Origin: Trichopria drosophilae
Taxonomy: Eukaryota; Arthropoda; Insecta; Hymenoptera; Diapriidae
NCBI GenBank assembly: GCA_030407085.1
Contig: CM059582.1
Location: 134,885,001-134,949,000 of the forward strand
Length of the DNA stretch: 64,000 nt
Direction of reading: 5' to 3'
A model generated the notes under the pieces. It saw only the letters and a program-made list of their open reading frames with translations, was not told the DNA's origin and ran no database searches. Positions 57,440 to 64,000 of the stretch are shown here, piece by piece. Each line of letters begins with the position of its first letter. Position 1 is the stretch's first letter. A program made the translations under genes and the position numbers.

Positions 57440-58785
57440 TAACCACCCAATTCCCTGAATTTGCGGTTACTAGGAATAGAATGCGCAGGGCTTCTGACCA
57501 TCGAGCCCAGTCCCGAGGTGGAGGAGCCGAAACAGGTGTCCCGGGACGACGACCAGCTCATGTCCACGGACGATTTCAGTGGACGGAGGATCTCAGGCAA
57601 GATCTAATGCGCTGCTACGAGGAGAGCTGTCCGCAGAGAGGTTACATGGCGCGAATGCATAGTCGGTTTGCAGTAATGCATCCCGAACTGGCAGATCGCT
57701 TTTCTCAACAACAACTGAGAGATTATGTGGCCTATCTGAGGCGGATAGGTTTCGTTGTTCCCAGCTGTCCATCGGTACCGGATGTACGGGCAATAACAAC
57801 TGAGCTCGTACGCGGTGCAGGGAGAGATGCTCCACGTTGTGAAAGAACGACACTCGTGTTTAGGCGAAATCTGACAACAAAAATTTTGCCTAAACAACGA
57901 GAAATAGACAGAGCAAATAGCCTACTTCTGGATGCTCTTCCAGATGACTGCGACCTGTGGCAAGTCAATTGTGCCGTTTACGAGGCTGCGAGAGTGATCT
58001 GGTGACTCCGCGAAATCTGACACAGATATCGGGGAGTCGGCAGATTACAAGACGCATGTCTCAATTGAACGGTAAGATTCGACTGACACGGAAACTCGCT
58101 TACCGAATTCAGTGTGTGATCGACTATTTAATATCTGGCCATTCATTTACGGCGAAAGTCAAGAAGCTCGCACAACAACTGCGGACGTACTATCACACAC
58201 TGAACAAGCTGAAGTTGCTCAACATCAAGCAACGTTTGGCGGATAAAATTCGGGTTTTGGCGGATGCCAAAGGAGGCTGCAAAGACGGGAGGATGGAATT
58301 CGACAAAATGCAACATTCTGGTCGAATCCGGTGGCCCATTGCACCCCATCGATGGGATAAAATGGACTCGAGACCGCAGAGATCAGCACTGCTTAGCGGG
58401 GCGTGATGGGCCCACCAGGGTATGCCTGTGGCATTGTTGCCAGATTGGGTTCTGGCGGTGGCTCCGAAGTAACATCCGGCACAATTGCGGCATTGGGGCG
58501 GTACGAGCAGTTGCTTCTTGCGCTCATAACCTTAACAACATTAATAAACGGGACAAAAGTGCGAATGTGTCAACGAAAATAGCACGGCGAGCATCGTCAG
58601 TACACGGAGAACAGAACGCATGACAAGTTGCTGCGCTTTCTGTAGGCGCACTATGAACTAGCGCACCTTATCATCGTTCTTCTGCACCCGCAACATCAAT
58701 GCCGATGAGGCGGCGATCTACGTATTGATGTGTTCTATGCAATACGAAAGATTCAGCACGTTGCACATTTTTTGTACCGCCTAAT
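57440..58785 (+). pseudogene. R4-like N-terminal ORF and following region, copy B
   Basis: The frame at 57481-58005 repeats the N-terminal sequence of the antisense copy (RGYMARMHSRFAVMHPELAD, SQQQLRDYVAYLRRIGF). It continues past the point where that copy is deleted: CERTTLVFRRNLTTKILPKQ, then REIDRANSLLLDALP. A frameshift near 58000 leads into QITRRMSQLNGKIRLTRKLAYRI and AQQLRTYYHTLNKLKLLNIKQRLADKIR, a basic helical region expected just before the RT. The RT is absent. The function of this N-terminal region is unknown. Confidence 0.65.
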
Positions 58786-58786
58786 A

Positions 58787-59640
58787 TACAGGTTGTCCCG
58801 AAAAGTATGGAAACGGTGCTGTAACTTTTGAAAGATAAGATATTTCGAAAATCGCTGAAACATGTGAAACGATTTTTCAAAAAATCTATTTTTCTGCGGG
58901 GTTCCATCCCCCCCCAAATGGGGGCGTGGGGCACGAGGGGGATGAATATCTTAAACGGCAACATGGCTCGAGTGGGGGCTCATTTGAAAAGCCGTTTCGA
59001 GACGAATTCAAAACACTGGGCATAGATGGCGCTGCGATCAATTTTTAGCGGTCATAATCGCCTTTTAAAACATTTAATCTAGTAACTTTTGAACAAATGA
59101 AGTCGTCGAACATTGCCAAAATGCGTGAAACAATTTTTCAAAAAATCTATTTTTCTGCGGAGTGTAAAAATACACATATGTATGTTCTGCTGGCGGTCAA
59201 CCAATGTACAATGCACGGTGACACTTTTTTACATAATGCGTTCCGTTCTCCGTATAGCAGCCTCGTGTGTCCCGCTAAGAAACCCTCGAGAACATTTTTG
59301 ATACGATACTGACGAGAGGACGAAAGTCGAACTTCGTAATATCGTCGGCAGATGTCATTCCAATCAGTGCACGTCAAAGTTGTAGGCGTCGCTACAGTCA
59401 AATCTGACTTCCGACTTTTTGGAAGAACACGCAGGCTTAGCAGATGTAGCGATTCATCGCCAAATTGGCAATTTTCGACCTCGCATGACGACTGTAAATT
59501 GACGTTTGACGATTTCTTGGCGACAAACGATTTGTTGCGACCTGGTCTACAATAATATTCCGAGGGTAATTCGGCATGGCAGGTCGCTAGTGGCGCGTTA
59601 CCTAGTGGCCGTTGAGAGAACACTGCACTAGTGCACACTC
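58787..59640. repeat. Noncoding repeat with ACAGGTTGTCCCG start and direct repeats
   Basis: The start TACAGGTTGTCCCGAAAAGTATGG is of a type common at the ends of insect repeats. ATTTTTCAAAAAATCTATTTTTCTGCGG occurs twice in direct orientation (58872 and 59133). Open frames in this stretch on both strands show no recognisable domain. The right limit is unknown. Confidence 0.4.
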
Positions 59641-59712
59641 AGTGTATATCTATTTCTTTCTAATGCAATAGACCTTTTCATCTCAAGAAGGTGATGGGAA
59701 CTGCACATGCGT

Positions 59713-59813
59713 GGACGCCAGAAAAAGTCGGTCACTTCTGTGTGAAAGAAAGAGATAGTGACGCATGGCATCTCTTTCTTTCATACAGAAGTGACTGACT
59801 TTTTCTGGCGGTC
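59713..59813. repeat. 101-bp hairpin (foldback)
   Basis: GACGCCAGAAAAAGTCGGTCACTTCTGTGTGAAAG-type arm of 43 bp pairs with its inverse around a 14-bp loop, with two mismatches. Confidence 0.85.
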
Positions 59814-60400
59814 GCTTTGGACTTCTGACTTGTCCAATTTCGAGAAGAAAAGGTATCTATGCATTTCAAGACAGAGACACAGAGATACAGTAAGTACACA
59901 CTAGTGTAGTCAGTGAATGTGTTGAAGAACATCTGCGACTGGTCCGATACGTAATGAGCTTGCGAAGTTGTCCTGAGTCTATTGCACATGTACATCGGCC
60001 TTTAGCTTGTAAAGGCAGCCATATCAGCTTTACTCTTGAATTCAAAAGTTGATCAAGTACACAAACATTTAGAAACTTGAGTTAAGAATTTCTTTAATTA
60101 CTTCAAACATGAACAAAAAGAAAGAAAAATAACAACGAACTTAGACAGTACAACAAGTATTGGGAAAAAGAGAATTGGACTCAAGGTAATAACATGAACG
60201 TTAGCTATTTCCGAAGTTTAGCCTCACATCGATAAGGTTAGTTGATTGAAGTACCATATTTCATTTCATATTTTCAAGGTTGGTTGAGTGAAGTACCTGC
60301 AAGTCCCAAGAGTAAAAGGCAAATAAGCCTACTGTTCGATGTGTAAAAAAACTGTTCGTGCCCATGCGACTGACTTGCAAAAGCACTCTCCTGCTGAAGG
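59814..60400. other. No gene seen
   Basis: AT-rich spacer; GGTTAGTTGATTGAAGTACC near 60236 is imperfectly repeated at 60279. Confidence 0.35.
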
Positions 60401-60449
60401 TTGCTTACAAGCAATTTTCCAAGTAATCAACTGGGATCGAACGGTACCC

Positions 60450-61478
60450 CCGAGGAGCCTACTACGAGTAAAGGGAGGCACTGGGGGATCGCTGCCCAAG
60501 TTGTAAATCCAAAAAAGGTTGTAAGGGCACTAATGGCCTTTGAGGCGTTCAAGTCACCGGGACCGGATGGCATATACCCAGCCCTCCTTCAGGAAGGCCT
60601 GGGGGCTACCATTGACTGGACTTCATCGAGGGTACATTGCGCTTGGTTACACACCTAAAGAATGGAAGAAATCACGAGTTTCGTTTATACCGAAAGTTGG
60701 TAACAGGAACTACGTGGAGGCAAAGGACTACAGACTGATCAGCCTAACATCCTTCATATTAAAATTGTTGAAAAGATTGGTTGAGAGGTATCTGATAGAA
60801 GGTCCTTTGGTACGCTCACCTCTTCACGGGGAACAGTATGCCTACCAGGCTGGCATATCTGTTGAGTTGGCACTTATGTCAGCCGCGGGCTTTATAAAGA
60901 AGCAACTCAGTACGAAGGGAACGTGCATCGGTGCTTTCCTAGATTTTGAGGATGCCTTTAACCGCACCTCCGTGGAAGTAATGCGGAAAGGAGCGGAAGA
61001 ACATGGGGTGCCATTCTCTAGAAGATATAAGATCAAAAAACTCAGGGAAATGGTGATTGGCGGGAAGCAGGTGCCATATGCCCGCGAAACCAAATATCTT
61101 GGAGTAACCCTGGATAAAAAGTTAAACTGGAATGGTCACCTGGAAAACAAATGTCACAAAGCAATTGCTACTTTCTGGCATTGTAGGAGAGCTCTTGGTA
61201 ACAGTTGGGGTCTACGACCGAAACAGCTGCTCTGGATCTACCAACAGATTGTGTTACCAAGGATTACCTATGCCTCGCCAATTTGGTGGCAGAGGACAGA
61301 AAAGACCAAAGTTCAACAAAAATTGAACAGGGTACAGGCCATGTTTCTTAGAGGCATTTGCTCAGTAAGGAAGAGTACACCCATAGCCCCAATGAGGTCC
61401 CTTTTGGGCGTATCGTCCATGGCTCCGGCAGTAAAATGTGAAGCCATGAGAACCGTGTATAGACTCAAGTGCTTGTGA
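60450..61478 (+). pseudogene. LINE reverse transcriptase lacking palm motif C
   Basis: FKSPGPDGIYPALLQE lies in the first frame (60550); a frameshift follows. The second frame has PKEWKKSRVSFIPKVG, DYRLISLTSFILKLLKRLVERYL, QYAYQAGISVE and GAFLDFEDAFN (motif A with its catalytic Asp). After HGVPFSRRYKI (about 61030) the frame jumps to the thumb region (KQVPYARETKYLGVTLDKKLNWN). The segment carrying the PQGG motif and the catalytic Y-x-DD pair is deleted. Without motif C it cannot polymerise. Confidence 0.75.
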
Positions 61479-61481
61479 AGC

Positions 61482-62500
61482 TTGACAGGTAAGCAAGATT
61501 GGTTCAACAATCTTATTCGAGAAAATCGGAGAGACATGTGGTACCAACCACAAGATAAGATCCAGACACACCGCACGGGGGAAAACAACTTTAAGGTTTG
61601 CTTCCCCAATAGGGAGGACCGGAAAGACAAATCAGCAATACCCAGGAATGGCATCATCTGGTTCACATATGGGTCCAAAACCAACCAGGGTGTATGCGCA
61701 GGATACTGCGGACCGAAGCTGCGAGAGAACTTTTCCCTCAAGCTCAACAAATTTAACAATGTTTTCCAAGGAGAGGTGGCGGCTATCCTCAAGTGTGCCG
61801 AGACCCTCATGGAGAAGGAAGTGACAAATAAAACGATATGGATATGCTCGGATAGCCAAGCCGCATTGAGAGCGTTAGACAATCCAGTTGTCAAATCAGC
61901 TTTAGTCAGAGATACAAAGACCTGCCTACGTAAACCTGGCTATAAGAAACAAACTCAGCCTGACCTGGATACCTGGCCATATGGGCTGGAAAGGAAATGA
62001 AAGAGCGGACACCTTTGCCAAGTCGGGAATAGTTAATGGAACTGACTTGACTAGGAGGGTGGCACTGCCATTTGAAAAAGGACTCAACCTACTGGAGAGA
62101 CAAATGAAATCCCGACAGGTTAGAGAGTGGATCAAAAACAAAAAATGCAGCACAACCAAAAGCCTCGCAGGAGCTGCAGGCGCTGCAGGCGGACCGATGG
62201 GCTGAAAAACTTATCGAATTAGACAGAACAGAAATAAGAATCTCCATCGAAATCCTAACCGGACATGGAAATTTAAACAAGCACAGTCACACCGTAGGAA
62301 GGAAACCTTCACCGATGTACACTAGATGTGATGAAAACAAGGAGGAATCATCCATTCCCTTCCTATGCGAGTGCCCTGCACTGATGGAGACTCAAAGGAA
62401 ATACCTGGACTCTCCATTTGTGAGCAAGGAGGAAGTCAGGGATAGCATACAAAGGCAAACAGCTAAGTGTGCTGATTTCGGGGGTTCACCCCGAACTTGA
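61482..62500 (+). pseudogene. LINE RNase H and C-terminal finger (degenerate)
   Basis: IIWFTYGSKTNQGVCAGY is the first RNase H strand with the catalytic Asp of the usual T-D-G-S replaced by Tyr (codon 61668-61670). FQGEVAAIL supplies the Glu and WICSDSQAALRAL the second Asp. Further frames give GHMGWKGNERADTFAKSG (last conserved Asp segment) near 61980 and a C..C..H..C finger relic (TRCDENKEESSIPFLCECPAL) at 62320-62385. At least three frameshifts are present. Confidence 0.7.
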
Positions 62501-62529
62501 TGAAGATAATACCAATATCAATACCAATA

Positions 62530-63830
62530 CTAATCAGCAAAAGTGGCTAGCAGCTTATCTTTAGATGTTGGTAGGTCAGAGGTGTAGAGAGTGTATAATA
62601 ATGGGCCTAATACACTCCCTTGTGGTATGCCAGAATTGATTGGATACAGATCTGAATATTCATCTTGTATTCTAACTTGGAAAAATCTGTTGCTGATGCA
62701 GGATTTGAGGATTAGAAACAAGTTGCCAGGTAATATTCTTTTCAGTTTGCATATTAGCCCTCTGTGCCAAACTTTATCACAGGCTTGTTGTATATCGAGG
62801 AAGGCTGCGGAACAGTAGTTCTTATCTTGAAAATTTGTATAGATACTTTTTGTTATCCTGTGCACTTAGTTTATTGATGTATGTTGCTGTCTAAATCCGA
62901 ATTGATTATCATGAATCATTCTTTTTTTTTGGAGTATTGGCATTATTCGTGTCAGAATTATTTTTTCAAAAACTTTTGATAAAATAGGTAACAAACTGAT
63001 TGGTCTGAAAGAATCTGGGGTTTTTCCTGGTTTTAGCAACAAAATAATTTGTGCTACTTTCCATTGCACTCGGTAATAATTGAGTCTAAGTGCTGCGTTA
63101 CAGATTATAGTTATTAGACGGATTGTTATTTTTGGCAGCTCCTTTAGTATCTTACCAATAATGAGATCGTAGTCTGGTGTCATTTTAGAATTTACTTTTT
63201 TAATGATAGCACTAACTTGCACTAACTTAGACTGCAATTATTAGTTGGTGTAGATCTTTCTACAGGTTCTTCTAAAATTGCTTGAATTGTCTCACTGTCT
63301 TCTTCTGAGGTTGCTGTTGCTGTGAATGGTTGAAAAACGGATGATATATACTCCCCAAATATGGTGGACTTTTCTTTATTACTACTAGCCCATTTTCCAT
63401 TTGCCAATCTGATCGGTGGAGAGAATTTTTGAGGACGCCTAATTTTCTTAATTGCTTTCCACAACGAGTAGCCTGTTGCTTCCGTTGCTGTTAGCTTTTT
63501 AAGATAATCTTGAATCGCAGAATTCTTTTCTTCTTGCAGTATTTTTTTCGCTGTTTCGCCGCTTTATTCAGTTTGGCTTTGTCGTGAGGAGATCTCGTGG
63601 TTTTCCATCTTTTCATCTTTTCCTAGATTTTCTTTTTGCCGCTATTTTTTGGTTGACATATGAAGAACAGGTTCTTTGCTCCGTTGCTTTGAGGACAGGA
63701 GTAGCTCCCCACGCTGCTTCTTGTGTCTGTTTGTTGAGATTTTCTGTGGCGTTTTCTATTACTTCGACCCAGACCATAGGTCTGGCAAAGTATTGAATTT
63801 GGTCAGTTCCCGCCAAAAAATTACCCTATA
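62530..63830 (-). pseudogene. Jockey-like LINE reverse transcriptase fragment
   Basis: Minus-strand frames in order: a basic stretch (KAKLNKAAKQRKKYCKKK) near 63560, LWKAIKKIRRPQKFSPPIR (63460), PGKTPDSFRPISLLPILSKVFEKI (63010), DNQFGFRQQHT (62890), CSAAFLDIQQACDKVWHRGL (motif A; 62800), SGIPQGSVLGPLLYTLYTSDLP (motif B; 62630). It ends at ATFAD (62530), cutting into motif C. These motifs are typical of Jockey-clade LINEs. Frameshifts near 63235 and 62870 and truncation at both ends make it a relic. Confidence 0.8.
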
Positions 63831-63908
63831 GTTTTTCATCAAATGTCGACGTTTCAGGCCCTAAGGAACCCAAAGCAACAATAAAAAAATTGGTGTCCGT
63901 TAGGTTGT

Positions 63909-63950
63909 ACGTCCGTCCGTTTGTCCGTCCGTCCGTCCGTCCGTCCGTGG
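63909..63950. repeat. (GTCC)n microsatellite
   Basis: About ten GTCC/GTCCGTCC units with one interruption. Confidence 0.9.
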
Positions 63951-64000
63951 GCAAAATTTTGTATACGCGATATCTCGCGACTGGCAGGACGAATTTAAAA

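Larger units (their letters stand above)
42256..58785 (+). mobile_element. R4/Dong-like LINE copy B, interrupted by nested insertions
   Basis: The 5' end GGCCCAAAGGAAATGATGCGTAACAC abuts the poly(A) of copy A. Its pieces are 42256-42282, 43197-43384 and 57440 to about 58785; joined, they follow the 5' part of the antisense copy. The first gap is a TIR element, the second a solo LTR carrying a MULE. The 3' part (RT, endonuclease) is missing. The right limit is uncertain; an unrelated repeat starts at 58787. Confidence 0.8.
60401..62510 (+). mobile_element. LOA/I-like LINE fragment, RT-deleted
   Basis: The plus-strand order is RT fingers/palm, RT thumb, RNase H, terminal CCHC-type finger. This is the layout of LINEs with an RNase H domain (LOA or I group). 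The 3' end has short (AATACC)-like repeats (62502-62535) rather than a long poly(A). It is 5'-truncated near 60401 and internally deleted. Confidence 0.7.

Noticed and set aside
59147..59638. 163-codon minus-strand open frame
   Set aside because: No recognisable domain; it overlaps a direct-repeat noncoding element and shadow frames on the plus strand.

Overview
This window is eukaryotic, almost certainly insect, DNA made nearly entirely of transposable elements. No conventional host gene could be recognised. The evidence is AT-rich sequence with many microsatellites, spliceosomal-type introns inside transposase genes, and a mix of animal element types: R4/Dong-, LOA/I- and Jockey-like LINEs, piggyBac, Mutator-like (MULE), Academ-like, Polinton/Maverick, pogo/mariner-type MITEs and a solo LTR. 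A hymenopteran or similar insect is a reasonable guess; the sequence alone does not settle it.

Layout, left half. 1-2450 is a GC-rich island holding a broken Gag-like gene with a CCHC knuckle. 2618-5666 is a DNA transposon with ~150-bp inverted repeats; its N-terminal fragment resembles the zinc-binding N-terminal region of RAG1. 6673-9505 and 24807-25312 are two halves of one decayed MULE gene (transposase plus Ulp1/C48 protease). They are separated by ~15.3 kb: an Academ-like element (9506-20275, spliced gene, itself hit by an R4-like LINE at 16747-19688) and a second transposon (20281-24806) with a nearly intact three-exon transposase of unassigned family. The right end of the decayed MULE is at 26126.

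Middle. 26755-29112 holds two piggyBac-like fragments head to head. 31118-33270 holds a piggyBac whose N- and C-terminal parts lie on opposite strands. 33570-35900 is a Polinton/Maverick remnant (integrase, a small ORF, packaging ATPase). 36312-37097 has two MITEs with TA target duplications, and 38041-38970 a ~930-bp imperfect palindrome. Further piggyBac and foldback pieces follow to 41 kb.

Right half. Two R4-like LINEs lie head to tail (41700-42255 and from 42256). The second is interrupted by a 914-bp TIR element (42283-43196, carrying a 203-bp foldback) and by a solo LTR (43385-57435, TSD GGGC). The LTR is interrupted by the best element in the window: a complete 13.36-kb MULE (44012-57372, 9-bp TSD GCTGAATAT). 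Its inverted repeats are unequal minisatellite arrays, about 8 and about 40 copies of a ~163-bp unit, around one gene with MULE DDE residues and an intact Ulp1-type catalytic quartet, spoiled by one frameshift. The window closes with an LOA/I-like LINE lacking its RT active site (60401-62510) and an antisense Jockey-like fragment (62530-63830).

The genes do not form a pathway. They record successive insertions, several of which can be ordered by nesting and by target-site duplications.
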